Notes: a model not told the origin generated them from the sequence alone. Positions 39,926 to 54,508 are shown, counted from the stretch's first letter. The stretch: DNA of 64,000 bases from Tetrahymena thermophila SB210 (GCF_000189635.1 NW_002476559.1:62001-126000); one strand, 5' to 3'. Numbers and translations are program-made.

Positions 39926-42745
39926 TCATTAAGTTTTATATAATAAGCTAAAGTGCTTTTAATAAATCTTTCTTTTTGTTTATAAATAGATTTATTTTTT
40001 AAATATTTTTATTATTTATTCGATTTCCTTAAAAGAGTAAACAAATATTGTAATATTATTATTTTTATAATTTGAATTAATAATATTATTTTTTAAGTAT
40101 GTTTAAATTTCTTTTATTTAAAAATAAATTAGAAGTGCTTCTGATAAAAATTTGGATTTTTTTACTATTTATTTTTATTAGAGATTTTATGAAAAACATA
40201 TAAAAATCAATTTTACTTTATCTCTTTTTACAGGCATGGATATTATTGGCATAGATGTGTCAAGATCAACTTCTGAATTAAAGAGATGGTGGTTGTAAGC
40301 ATTAGATATATTTAATGTTTCTGCAAGTTCGTAAGTTTTACCTGCTATGCCAACTCCTAATTCATGATAAACTTTTTATTTTGAATCCGAGTGAATACTA
40401 AATAGCTTCTTTTGCTATTCATCAACTATTAATATTTTTCCTTTGTTTGAATTAAATAAATCTTATAGCTTTTTTTCAGCTTTTGGAATAAACTCCTCCA
40501 AATTTAAACAAGTGCTTAGTTATATACCAGTCTATATTTTATGATTGTAAATTAAAAAATAATCTTTAAAATGAAATAATTAATTAATTACCTAAAGAAG
40601 AGTTCTTAAATTATTTTGAAACAGCATAGTTTAATCAAATTACTCTGAATTTCTTAAAACAATAGAAGCTAATTGTGAAATAACAAGCATTAGTCCTTCA
40701 TCGTCTTTTGTAAAATATCCTTTTAGTTTATTAACAGACTAAATAACACCCAGTACATTGATTCCATCTCTATCAAAAATTGGGAATGCTAAAACAGTAT
40801 TTGTTTTATAATTCATCATTTTATCTATTTCTTTGTTAAACCTTTCATCGTTATATGCATTTAAAATGTTTAAGTGTTAACCACTTGTAAAAACTGCACC
40901 AACTATTCCTTGATCAAATGGAACCTTTTTGTATAATAAATATATTTAGTTTATTTACAATTAGAAATATATATTTATCAAATTTTATTCACTTTGATAG
41001 TTTTATTTGAACCTTTTGCATGCTTAGTCCACAGCTATTCACTTTCTTATTCGAAAATGAAAACACTTGCTCTATCAGATTCAAGACAATTACATGTTTC
41101 TTCAACAATATTTTCTAATGCTTCAGAGAATATTCTACTTTAATTCATAGTAATACTAGCCTTCAAAAGTTTTCTTAATCGGAACACCAAATAAAATAAA
41201 CTCTTTTATTTATTTAACAAATAAAAATAAATTTATTTTTATTTTTAAAAAATAAATGACTAATACTATAAAAAGCCATTTTAAGTAAATAAGTAAAATA
41301 AAAAGTCGACTATTAAATAAAAACTCAAGCTAAAAACCAATAAATTTTATAATAATTTTCCGTTTAATTATTTTTACCTTATGTTCAATCATAAGTTTTT
41401 AAATAGAGTCAAATAATGTTATCATTCCTAAGTATTCAAGTTACTTTACTTATTGAATAAACAAATCTTCTTCTAAAATTATTCCAGATAGTGATTGAAC
41501 AAATTCTTTTTCTAAATAATACTTGTTGATATCTGCATCTGTATATATTTATTAATTTTATTTATAAACATTTTTAATACAAGCAATTAATTAATTAATT
41601 ATCTTATTTTTTTTATATTTCTTTAAAAATATTTTCCAATTATTTTTTAAGTTTGTTTTTGGGATGATTGTAAAATTAAATTAATTTATTTATTTATTTT
41701 TCTTTTAAACTAATTTTTAGCATTTTAATTTACCTAATGATAAGCTAAGTATTGTTTATGGTCTATCATCCACTCCTTCTTTTTTTTTAAGCTTTATTCT
41801 TCTAGGAGTATCAGTGTCACCTTTTATTTCATCATTTACCATGAAGCTTCTTCTTGCACTAGGTTTCAGAAAACTGTATTTCTTGCTTAATTTATTAGTA
41901 CTTTGGACTGAATTGTTATTTGCTAGTGGATAGTTTAAGTTTTAAGTATTTGATGAGTTTAAAACCTAGTAAGGACTATTTTAAGCTAAAGGAGTCTGGT
42001 TTTAGGATTTTAATTAATTCTATACAGAAGGAAGCTAATTAGTAGATTAGGATATAGAACTCTAATAATATTTTAAATTATTGTTGTTTTTATTATTATT
42101 TATATTTTTTTTCAATTAAAAATAATTACTCTTTAGAAAGGGCGCTTATTTACATTCTCTAGATATGCATTTTACTCTTTTAATTTTCTATTTTCTTCTT
42201 ATATGTGAGAGAGCATCTCATCTCTTTTTTACTATGCAATTGTTAGATACTTTATAAGATATTAAAGTCTTTCGATCTCTCTATTTTTATATTTGACTAT
42301 ATTTTCTAGATTTTACGCATATCTTACTATATCTATGACTTGCTTATGCAATTCTTTATCTTCGTTTCTATTAATTTTTTATTCATTTTAAAATATTCAC
42401 CACCATATTGCAATAATTTTAAATAGGTAATTAAATAGATTCTCTAATAATGAATGATTAAAGTTATACTTTTTAAAAATCTTAATAAAAATTATGGAAA
42501 TACCTAAATTTCATGTTAATAACTTCAGATAGTTATGGCAATTTGCTAATTTAAATATCATCAAACTGTTCAATAGGCTAACTTTGATGTTAATCTTTAT
42601 AAGATATTTAAGAATTTTATAAATCATGATCAGATTATATTATCCTATCTGTACCATCATCTAAATATTTTGAACTTCCTCCATAAAGATATTTTGATTA
42701 ATACTACTGGGTAGGGATAGGATTCATTTACACATTTTTTTTCAT
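39926..42745 (-). CDS. Coiled-coil protein with two GAF-type domains
   Basis: The gene is read from ATG 42745 through several exons. The order is: a polar N-terminus ending NMKF|; a coiled coil (RNEDKELHKQVIDIV.. to ..DEMLSHIQEENRKLKE) near 42370-42170; a Ser/Asn-rich linker and basic patch (ARRSFMVN, RRIKLKKKEG); a short helical exon (41555-41390); then GAF-A. GAF-A shows SDRASVFIFE, VPFDQGIVGAVFTSG, NAYNDERFNKEID and VLGVIQSVNK, a good match to the fold used by cyclic-nucleotide phosphodiesterases and sensor kinases. A second, less complete GAF-like unit follows (KILIVD, VYHELGVGIAGKTYE, then SMPVKRDK). No catalytic domain is visible, so it is more likely a ligand-sensing scaffold; this is inference. 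The 3' end is uncertain: frame stays open 95 codons past a good GT donor at 40216. Confidence 0.72.
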
Positions 42746-45700
42746 TTTATGCTCAAGATATATTCTAAACGCTTAATTTTTTAACTCTGTTAGATTGTTA
42801 GTTGTTACTAATTTTTGAGTCGAGCCTTTTTTATAATAAACAAGATAGATATTTTGTCTGCTAAATTACTATTGTAAAATTAATAAGAAGCTATTGTTTT
42901 TTTATTATAAATAATAATTAAAAATAAATGATCAGTCAATAAGTTAATCAATAATCGTTGTTTTTTTTTAGTGAAAATATGAATTTACTAATCAAATATT
43001 TTTTAACCAAGTAATTAAATTTGCATTTAAATTACTAAGATACTGAATAATATTCCTCACTGTAAAACTGAATATAAATAATATCTTATTTATTTTTTCT
43101 AAATCCAAAAAGTAAAATGAGGAATCTTATGTAAGTAATCTTTAAATGTTCAAATGATAATATCAAAAAAAAAACTAAATCAAAAGAAAATATTTACATT
43201 AAAATTAAAATTTTTAATTTTTGTATTTAAATTTTTAGTAAAGGAGAGAATCAAATTAATAGCATTCTTGGTGAGTTATCTTACTATTATTTAAACCATT
43301 TAATACCTAAAATAAAAATACAAAAATAAAATAAGAAGGAATAAGCTAAATCAAGATTGTAATTAAATAATTTACACATAAAAATTTCAAAGTAATTAAT
43401 TGCTATAAAAGAATAAAAGCAATAAGCATAAAGTTAAAGCTAAAAGGGAGACAAATAATTGTGTTAGTTAAAATATATAAGCATTCATGAAATTTACATT
43501 TTATGCTTCTTTTATTCGAGAACCAGATATTTTTCTTTTATGAACGAGTTAGAATAAATTTGTTGAGATAAATAATTAATGAATTAAAATTTTAGCCATT
43601 TTATTTTTATGTTAAACAACATGATAAATTTGAAACAATATTTCATTGAGAAAACGTGCCTTATCACATTATTAATTGTAACCTATAAATTGCTAGTTGA
43701 TAATTTTATTTTTTCTTAAAAGATATTGCTGTAAAAAAGATATTTTGAACAAGCAATAATGAAAGATCAAATAGTGAAGTGAAAAAGAAAGACTAATTGA
43801 TAGATTCTTCTGTTGGTTATAAATGAAAGACTATAATAAATTTCTTAGTATTAAAGTTACCTGACTAAATTTTGATAGTAAGATTGCTCTTTTTGATACT
43901 TGAAGAGTAAATTAGATTTGGGGAAAATACTTAATTAATAAAATTCTTTAAATAAAGCTAATATAAATATAAAGTAAAATTTCTTATTAATTTTTACCAT
44001 AAAATTTCGTAATTATAAAGATTTAAAATTAGTTTGATTAGAAAGTAAAGAGCAGATTTCTGCGTGATATTTAACTTTTTACAATTAATATGAGATTTAA
44101 TATTTACTTATATTCTTATTTGAAAAGAAGTAAATAAATAAATAAATACTTTTGCTCAAATAAATTCACTAGACTATCACTTAGAAAAGAGGTAATATTT
44201 ACTATGAGATTCTGATTAGAAAAATATTAATACAAAATTAATTTTCTCTATTAGTTTGGAAGCTAATAATTCAGTCAGACAGTTAGCCGTAAACGGCTTA
44301 CTTATGAAAGTTTATTAATACAAATTTATTTGCAAGTTTTTCTAATATCTTGTTTAAAATTACTCAAAATAGATTTTCTGCAGACAGATTTGGAATAATG
44401 AAAAATTTAATGTTCATAAATAGATTTAGTATAAATAAAATAGATAGATAAATGAAAATGTTTCAAAATTAAAGGTAAGAAAATAATAAATAAGTAGCTT
44501 GTTATTAAAGAATGAATGAAAAGGAATTGCATGTAAACTACCTTACAAATGATTTAAGAAGAAAAACTCTTGGTGCAACAATTTTAATTATTTCTGGGGA
44601 ATAGTAAATTTTATCATTATTGTTTTGAATATGGAAAAAGCAATAACACCTTTCATTCATTCACTTAATTATTAAATTTAATTGAATTAATTATTCTCAA
44701 ATAGGGGGGATTTTTTGTAGGAAAAATAAATAGAAACGAATAAAGACAAACAAAGTGGGATTTAATCTTATTTTATTTTATTAAGAGACGAATTAGATAA
44801 ATTAAGCGAGTAAGTATTTGTTTTGTAGATATTGAAGAGGATTCTTCTGAAAGGCTGTGGCAATATTCCTTGTGAATTCTAGTCTTTCTCAGACTAACCA
44901 TTTTCTGAAAATTACTGCAAGCTATTGAATTTTGTCTGAGTTTCATATTTTCGATTTGAAGAAAAACTTTTAAAGAAATAATGTACATGGAATGCAACTA
45001 ATATATTTAAGTAGTATGATGAATTCGAGCCAAGAGCGTTCATATTTAAACAGAATCTTCAAGAAAAGATCAAGCAAGTAAAATATTTTAGGGTTGGCTA
45101 GGGAAATTACATTGTTTAATGGGTGGAAGAGGTGGATAGAAGTGCGAGAGAGTTTATAGTAGAGTTATTATTATAAGAAAATTAAAAATAGGAAAACAAG
45201 CAGAGGAGTAAGAAAAAATTAGAGTAATTAGAAATTTGAAAAGTAAACAAAAAAAATAATTAGATTTTGTGAGATTTGCTCAGAAATAAAAAAGGAATTA
45301 ATAGAAGCTCAGAATGTGGGAAGAATCCAGTTAGATTATTCTTATTCTAAATATATTGAAACGAAATTAGTTTATTTTTTATTTATTTAATAAATAGGAG
45401 GGCAAATTATAGTGGATTACTAATACCAAAGATGCGAAGATAAGCGTTCGTACAATATTAGGATATGGAGGTAATTTAGAGTATATTTTTCTATTTGCAG
45501 AAAGAGAGGAATGCGAGTAAATAAAATAAAAAAAGAGAGAAATAATAATTTAACTAAAATGAAAACTCATACACTCAAACCTTTTATATATATTTATATT
45601 TGTTTGTGTATCTATCTATCTAAGCAACCTTTATGACAAAACCAGATTTATAAAAAAAGCGAGAGTAATTCAAGAAAAAAAGAAGACTCATATTAACCAA

Positions 45701-45909
45701 TATAACTAAATAATCTAAAAAAAAATATAAACGAGAAAGAAAAGAAAGAGGAAAAAAAGAAACAAAAAAAAAGTAAAACACTTACCTTCACCTTTTTTTG
45801 AAAGCAAAAAAAAGCAGTAAACTCCCAAATCAAAAAAAAAGCAAACAAACAAACTAATTCAAATTATTTTGATTAATCAACAACATCATATTTCGCCTTT
45901 ATTTTTAGA
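42746..45909. other. 3.2-kb divergent intergenic region
   Basis: The longest non-coding stretch in the window, between the 5' ends of the GAF gene and the Gln/Ala-rich regulator gene. It is A+T-rich, with a purine-biased plus strand over about 44700-45850 (many GAGA and AAGAAA runs). A small inverted repeat lies at 44285-44298. No gene on either strand was supported. It may carry long 5' leaders or upstream regulatory DNA. Confidence 0.6.
44285..44298. repeat. Short perfect inverted repeat
   Basis: The arms AGCCGT and ACGGCT are separated by two A residues. It stands out because G/C-rich hexamers are rare in this intergenic DNA. It could be a protein-binding palindrome; chance cannot be excluded. 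Confidence 0.4.
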
Positions 45910-48900
45910 ATGAAATCTACCTCAAACAAGCCATTCATCCCTTAACCAGGGCAGCTTAACGTAGGGTAAAATGGAGTTTCTAACAGCGAGAATGTGTCTT
46001 AACCTCAGGTATACATACATATTTAGCTTCCATTTATTTCATTTCACTTTTTTTTTTTCGTTATTTGATAGTTCAGCCAGTGGACACTTAAATTTTCTCT
46101 TTACTTTTCGAATTTATTACTTCATCTATTACCTTACTCTACACGGCTGATTATAGTCTTATTAAAAATATTATTTATATGAATAATAAATGTGCATGCT
46201 TTTCAATTTTTTAATTCGATTTCTTCTCTTACTTTTTTCAAGATTTATTAACACTAACTTATATTTATTAAAATTAAAATAGCCATAATATACATAAAAG
46301 ATCCAAGTTATCCAACATACTGCTCCCTCCGAAGGCGGAGCTGAGCCCTCTCCTTCTGCTAACTAGGCCTCTACCCATGCACCCTCATAAGCTACTACTA
46401 CTTAGCAACCTGATACATTAAGTTAGAACTCTTCATCGCAAGCACAAAATTAGCAATAGCAAGTCCCTACAACCCTTGCTTAAGCTCAAGCAGTATTAGC
46501 TGCCACTGCAGCTGCTGCTGGCTAAATTAGTTCACCTGCAATAAATCCTAACCAAGAGCAGACTCATTCTTAGGTAAACTAGTCTCTTGATGAAAAACTT
46601 CTAGGTTAAAACGCTGCCGCCGCAGCCGCAATAGGTAATTATTTAAGAGTTTGTATATTTAGCAAATTGAATGTGTTCTGATTTATGCATAAGAGAGCAG
46701 AGATATTTTTTCTTCTTCTAGCTTCTTTCATACATACAGCAATGAACCCTTTTCTTCATTCTACTTCTGAGTTAGTTTATTGGTTACTTATTTTTAGTCA
46801 AAGATATATTGAAGGAATTGCTATTTCATTCATTTAATTAAAAAATGTGAATGAATCTTACTTTTCTCCTTTATATTTCTTTCAAATAAGAACTTTGCTT
46901 ACTCTGAGTTACTCATGCTTTTTTTCTTTATTAATCACATTCAACTTGCTTATTTGATTAATTTTTCTTTTACTTTTAAAGTTTGAATGAATAAACACAA
47001 ATATTTCATAAAACTCTATCTGTCTATTCATTCATTCATCATTGTTATATTAAAGCTTAATTCATATTTTTTACCTAAAATTATCAACTTATAGCTGCTA
47101 CCATGAATGGACAGATGCAACTAGACCATGCAGCTATCTAATAGCTTATTCAGTAGAGTCTTTTACCCTAATAATAGTAAAACTAGCAAAATTAATAATA
47201 GTAACAATAATAGCAGTAATAGCTATAGTAAGCCCAAGCCTAGTAGTAATAATAGCATGCACTTGCAGCAGCAGCCGCAGCTCAGCAATAATAGTTTTTA
47301 TAAATATAACAGCAATAAGCTCTCCAAGCTCTAAACTTGCAAAATCCAAACATTAGCGAGTAGCAAATGCGCGCTCTTTTGACTGAGCAATTTAATTTAT
47401 AGTAGCAAACTTAGCAACCTCTTTAATCTAATTTACAAACAGCTAATCACTAATAACTTCTTAATTCTCTCGTTCCTTAGTTGCTCAATAAGCCTAATGG
47501 GTTCCCAAATATTATCCCTCCTCTTACTCAACAAGCCTAGCTTTAATAATCGCCTTAAAGCTAAGTGTAAAACCCTACCCAATTACAGCAAGATAGTGCT
47601 GATAAAAAAATAAAAGTAAAGTCAGAAAATATTCAAGGCTAGGGCGTCTAACTGAATGGAAATTCCCCACCTCTAGGAGCCAACAGTATACCTTCCCAAA
47701 ATCTAATAGGAAGCAACCCTTTGAATCCCCTCTCATAATAGAATGGAGCTACAAATGGAGCAAACGGCAATACCAATAACAATAAGGCAACTGTTTGCAC
47801 ACAACCTATAGACAACTGCAATGTAGTATCATCTATTGGAATGGTAATATAATTTACACAAAAAATAAAAAATTAGTTATACTTAGTTACTTTCATTACA
47901 TATATATAATCTTACTAAACATTATAATTAATAATTTTTTGTTTTTACAATAAAATATAGAGCTAAATAAACTAACCCTAGACAGGTACTTTCAAATTTT
48001 AAGATTCTACATAAAAACAAACTAATTAATATCTTAGTTATTTCTTTTGACTATTCTAGCCTTACTCTTCTAATTATAAAAATCTATAAAAAGAAGGAGC
48101 GAGCTTGCTAAATAAATAGAAGAAGAGACAAATAATCTTCTATGATAAAATTAAGCAAAATCATAGAAGATTCAAATGTTTCTTCCTTCAAGATTAGAAT
48201 TACATTCTAATCAAATATTTATCCATTTATTTTTTACAACTGAGAACGATTTGTATTATTGATTGCCTGACTTTATTTCTTTGTATTAAATAGATAAAAG
48301 TAAGTGGGAATGGATGCCTTGCACATTTTATATCAAGCAAAATATTGATGATCGCACTATAGTTTGGAGTTTAAAACCCAGTGTTGGTTTTGGCAGTCCA
48401 AGATAGGATGTAATAAATTTTTTTATTTTCATTTAAAGAATAAAGCAAACAAACATATTTAAAAAATACAGATGGTTTTTATGAAAAGTTTTACTTTTTA
48501 CCCACCAATTAATCCAACTTTGAAAATCCAAAAATATATTAATAAATAATTAATTACTCTCAGCTTTCAAAGGGAATAACCTGCTTTATATTTTTATTAT
48601 TGCACTGACAAGCTAGATTTTTATTTCTAATATATAATAAATGAATCGATGTTTATTTAACTATTTTACAAATATCTGCTGTCAACCATTTTCGCAAAAA
48701 TGTATTTCAACTCAAATTAATGAAAAATTTGAACTTCATTTTCATATTTATTTCAAACCAATTTTAAAATTAAAAATTCATTTTTTTAACATAGGGATCC
48801 TCTCCAAAGACAAACATGACAATATGGATGGAAAGAAATTTCATTTATGATGAAGATATGGGCTGGAATTGGCACAAGAGTTGGATACTTCCTAATCTAT

Positions 48901-51900
48901 GTGTAAAGTTAGAGGTATTTTAAGCATTTAAAATTTTTTTCTCTTTCGTAGCATGTAAAAGTTAGCAAAATAGTTTAAAAAAACTATGTAAGTATATAGA
49001 GTTATTATTACCCTGATACTTCTAATATGTTTTTATATTTGATCTGACTTTTCGTTTGATTTTAAACAACATTGATTGTTGACATTACTTATTTTCTAAA
49101 GTGTGCTTGCTTGCATTCGACATAAAACTTTTAAAATTTGTATAACAAAAGATTATAGACCCCAAAACTAATGAGATCTTCAATCCTCCAAAAAATACTT
49201 TTGCGTAAATCTATGCAGTCAAAGCAGCGACTAAAGATATTTCGAATTTCCACATAGTTGACATAGGCTTGAAAGGCAACGACAAGATTCCTCTTGAAAG
49301 TGGAACAGTGACCTTTAACGCCATAAAATTCACCTCAACTTCTTACAACAATGATGTAATTAAGAATTAATTTTGGAAAGTTTAAAAATGAAAATTGAAG
49401 GAAACATAACCATAAAACAAGCAATTAACACATAGAGTGAATAGAATGAATTTATGTTTAACAGAACATAAAAATATCTGGAAATGATTTGAATATTTTG
49501 GAGTATCTTAAATTTTAAAGCAGTTTAGAGGAAAAAAGAAAAGGTTGTTGTAAGCTGTATTATTAATCTATTTATGATAAAGATTTATTTTGAAGAGTAA
49601 TAGAGAACTAAAATATAAATAGAAATAAACAAATAGAAATTTTTTCTTATTTCTTAATTGTCTTTTTTCCGCCCCTTTTATTCTTTGATTCATAAGTTTG
49701 TAATGAAATCCCTTACTTCTAAATATAATGCTGGGAAATTTTTGAAATCAAAAATGAGATAGTTACAGCAATTTAATCAATTTCAAATAAGAAAAGATAT
49801 ATTCAATTACTCTTTAATATTTCCTTTATTCCTTAAAGATTAAATCTCATCTTTTCCTAACCTCTTTTTTTTAAAATTTACTCAATTTAAAGCAGATGTA
49901 AATCTAAAACTTTATTACGCTAATTTCTCCCCATAACTTTCGAATCCTAATTATCTATATAAATTCATTATTCCCCTTTCATTTCATTCTATTCCCACCT
50001 TGCATTTAAAAACTATAACCATAACATAATTTAAAAGGTCTTTTTAAATTTATTTTTCCCTCTTCTATTTTTTGATACAATAACTAACATGCCATTCAAT
50101 ACTCAATCCCTCCTACTATCCCATCTATTTGCTTCTCGCTAATAATGAGAATTATATTTAAACAAGCGAAAGAAAATTAAATTTTAAAAATTTTGCTTAT
50201 TATTGATGAATGAGAGCAAATTTAATTTTTTTATTTCCCCTCTCTCTTCTTATAAATTTTTGATTTGAGTTAAGAAAGACAATAAATAATTTACTCGCTG
50301 CTCATAAATAATATAATCTATTCACATAAAATTGGTATATATATTCCTAAGTGTATATCAATTATAATTTCTTTAATTTAATTGTAATTTAAACTTCTAT
50401 TTCTTTTATTCTTCACTATTTAATCCTTTTTATCCTCCCCACTTTCAAGATTTTCTTTAATAACAAATACATAACCAAATCTCTCTTTGGCGAGTGACCG
50501 ATTGATTTAAATTTACTAGTTTTTATTTATCAAATCATCATAGCCTATTTATTGAGTCTACTTTTCTATTTCAATTACACAATTTTAAGATTTCATAAGG
50601 ATTTTCATAGCTTTACCTTTATCATTTTAATCTAAGTAAATTTACTCAACACCAACTAACTAACTTACTTGCTTACATGCATTTAAAAATTAATGAAAAA
50701 ATGTTTATTACTATCATCATCAATAAAGAAATAACTTTATTGCGAATAATAAATAAAATATTTACTTATCTTTTCTAATTTTTGAATTGTCAGTCATATT
50801 TGATATTTACTGACATATTACTAATTAATTATTAATAATTCATATGATTATCTCATTTTCAAAAGTAACCTTTTCTTTATTATTATTCGATAGAATAATA
50901 GTAATATATTTTATTATTTTTGTTTACAGCATTCCTTGTACAAAAAAGCTTCATATGATAAATGATAAGCTGTAATTAGGTTATGTCTATGATTATATCA
51001 TTATTTTTTATTCATCAATCTCATTGCAAATGGGTTATTTCCTTTGGTTATATAACAATCTTCTTCTATTTTAAGATATTTTAACTTTCGTATTTTTTTT
51101 ATAGAACTATTAATAATTTTCTATCACACATCAATCAATTTATTCATCTTATTATTTAAATAAAATAGGGTAATAAATTTAATTTAGTAGTCGCCATCAC
51201 TTTGTAAAATGAAAATGATCCTCACCCAAAGGTAATTGAAGCTAAAATTTCCCCTCCTATTTTCGTTGATTCAAGAAAATCAGCTCGTGAAACCCAAACA
51301 ACAAAGTAAGACGTTAAGGTTAATAGCTTCTATGACTTATTCTTACCTGAAATATTTGACAAGTAACTCGTTAAGAGAAAAAAAACAGAAAAAGAATAGG
51401 TTTCCGAAGAAATTAAGAATGATATCACTGGATTTACCAACTATTTTACTGCTCCCAACATCAGAAACAAAGTAATTACATTTTTTAAAATAGCAATTTT
51501 TACATTTTTCATAACTAGAAATTAGATAAATTATTTATTTTAAATTTCTAAAATGTATCACAAATTCTTCATTAAAAGTAAAGAAAAGCATAAATAATTT
51601 TCAAACATGATTAATAATAAAATAATGTTCAAATACAATCTATACAAACAATCCATGGTTTAATAAATGTATTTTTAAATAAGAATTTTACTTAAAGATT
51701 ATTTGAAGAATGTTTGTTACATTAAAAGAAGAATAATAATAATATCTTAATAATTATCTTAAAGTAATATTGCTTTTATTATAATTAATTAGGTTAAGCA
51801 CCCTTTCTTTTTGGCATATAAATTCTCAAAGTGTGTTAAATTGTACTATAACACTGACCAGTACAAGCATAGTAGCACTGAATATATTGTAGAAAGAGTA

Positions 51901-54508
51901 ATAAATAAATAAATCAATTAATTAACAATTTATTTATAATTATTTTGTTATTTAAATGCTTTAATCTTTTTTTTAATTAAGACCCTTGAAATTTTGCAAG
52001 ATTATGGAAAATCAAAGAATAATGGCTCATCTAAAAACAAGAAATAAACAAACAGCTTTGATAAAGTCAATTAAAATGCTTATATTACACTTGCATTAAA
52101 TGTCAGCTAACAAAGTAATTTCTACATGAACAAGAAGGTAAAAATAATTTTTTTCTTAAAATTAATTAACCATACAAATATAGCTAGCTATTTAGTTAGC
52201 TAATCTCCATCTCTATCTATTTATTATTTCAAAACATTAAATCAAAGTAAATTAAGAAAATAAGTTTGAATTTTTAATTCAACTATTTGATATATATAAA
52301 CTAACTACCTACTAACTTTGTTAATTAATCTTTTATGAACTAAGATTTTGATTTAATTGAAAAATATAATAGATCTAATATAATATCTTATAAATATTCA
52401 ATAAAAAATATATAGAAAATTTTGTTAATTTTATTTACAATTTAATAAAGATAGGAGAACTTCTTGGTCCTCTTGATAACTCTATTGTAAATGTTATTTT
52501 TGAATAAAACTTTATCCCTGAGAAATATTCACTTGTGAGTGATATTGAAGGCATCAAGAATGAATACATCCGCTGCTATAATAATATCATTCAAAAATCT
52601 AATTAAGCTGGTCCTAGAATAGGTAATTAGATATGCTTCTTATCAATTTTGCATAAACTTAATTTATTTACAAAAAAATGAGAATTCATTTAACATTAAA
52701 TTAACTTCTTTATTTTTTAAATTTTACTAATATATATAAATAATCATTATTAAATAGGATAAGGAGGAAGTAAACTCGAATATGGCCACAAAAAAGTTAA
52801 AACAGATGACAATAGTGATGGTTCCTCAGGCTCTGGAGGTGATGACGAATCTAATCAAGTCAGTTCATTAAATCCATCAAACATTTAAGAATAAATTAAA
52901 CAACAGTAGAATGCCATCTAATAATAAATATTTGGTGGTATTTCATAAGATCCTAATAGCTAATTAAATCTTTAAACCCTTTAACAGCTTGTTTAGAACT
53001 AATCTGGTTTAGCTGCTTTAGGAACAAACCCAATGCTTAATCTTACTTTATAAGCTTAACAGTAATAATAATAACAACCATAGCAATAATAGTAATAGTA
53101 GTAGGCTGCATAGACTCCTTCTAATGTTCAAGAATAATTAGCTAAACAGTAGTAGTAGCTGCTTGCTGCATAAAAGCTCTCAAATAATACCTCTGTTCAT
53201 TAAGCTTAATAAGGTGCTAATGTTTCTGCAAGTTCAGCATTTGCTTCCTTAAATAATCCTTTAAGCATATTATAAGCTGCTTAACAAGCACAATAAAAAC
53301 CAGCATAAGCATAATAATAAAATCCTGTATAATAGACTTAATTACTTTAAGGAGTAGGTGCTTAGAATAACACTCAATAGCAGCTTTAATAGCAAATGCT
53401 CCAATAACTTCTTCTTCAAAAAGATCTATAATAGCAACTGATTCAAAACCCTTAACTATAACAAAAAAATAACATAAATATCAGCTCATTAATACAATAA
53501 TTAGGATATCAGGGCTAATAATAAGGTTAAGTTTAGAACCCTCAATTAGCAGCATCACTTAATGCTGCTCATTAACTACAATAAGTAGCTTCATAGCAAT
53601 AACCTTTACAATAATAACAAGCTATTTAGTAACAAGTGTTGTAATAAATTTCGACATAATTATAACTAGAAATGAGCAAAATAGCTACATAGATTAGCAC
53701 TCTAGGATAAACACCTGAGCTTCTACAGTAATTTAATGGTTATCAAAATCAATTTTAACAAATATAATAATAACTTCTGTAATCGTAATAATAATCTTAA
53801 TAACAAGGTTAACAATAATAAACAATTAATGCTGCTTAATAGTAATAATAGTAGTAATAACAATAGCTTTAGTAACATAGATAGTAACAACAATAGCAGT
53901 AAAATCAATAACAATAATAATAGTAGCAATAACTTAAGAATTTCTCTTTACTTCAAAATTCTAATTAAACTCTTAGTTAAGCAGCTGCTTTATCTGGAGT
54001 AAACCCTATTCTCTAGTTGTTACAACAATAACAAACCCCTTAGTTACAAAATTAATTAGCTGCTGCTTCTGATAAAGGAGGTTCCTTGCAGTAATAACAA
54101 TTAGCTTAACTCCTATCAGGTTAGTAAAACGCCTTGTTCTAAAATGCAGCAGCTGCTCAATAATTACAATCATCTCAAGCTTAGCAACACGCTGCACTAT
54201 AAAACCTTTTAAATCCTGTATCGAATAATTAAAATATCCAATAATTATTATAATAACAGTTTGCTGCTTAACAATAACAGCAATAATAATAATAGATGAA
54301 TTAACAATCACAACAAGGAAATGCAGCACATCAAATCTTACATTAACAACTTCTTCTCTCCAATCCTTCTTTACTCTAACAATGTAAATAACATTAAATA
54401 TTTCTCTTCATTTTTTTATAATTTAATTATTCTTAATATAAAAATAGTTCTATTGACTCAAGGAGCTGGACTTTCTTCCTTAGCCAAAACAGAATAGTGA
54501 ATAATTGA
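45910..54508 (+). CDS. Gln/Ala-rich regulator-like protein with a beta-rich core, 1375 aa
   Basis: Twelve exons were placed by phase: 45910-46008, 46283-46634, 47095-47843, 48305-48409, 48795-48914, 49152-49355, 50949-50979, 51188-51471, 51793-51897, 51982-52137, 52451-52622, 52758-54508. Total 4128 nt. Residues 1-400 are Gln/Ala/Asn/Ser-rich, with poly-Ala and poly-Gln runs and a basic patch (DKKIKVKSEN). The core, residues about 400-790, is of ordinary composition: WEWMPCTFYIKQNIDDRTIV, MGWNWHKSWILPNLCVKLE, GTVTFNAIKFTSTSYNND, then VVAITLQNENDPHPKVIEAK and SPPIFVDSRKSARET. The last about 585 residues are Gln-rich again. The layout is typical of eukaryotic transcription regulators, with the core as a candidate DNA-binding beta fold. 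I do not recognise the core firmly; a CudA-like regulator is one possibility. Function is inference. Confidence 0.8.

Noticed and set aside
53723..53929. Leu-rich minus-strand protein
   Set aside because: It is the complement of a poly-Gln/Asn-coding exon in the regulator gene.
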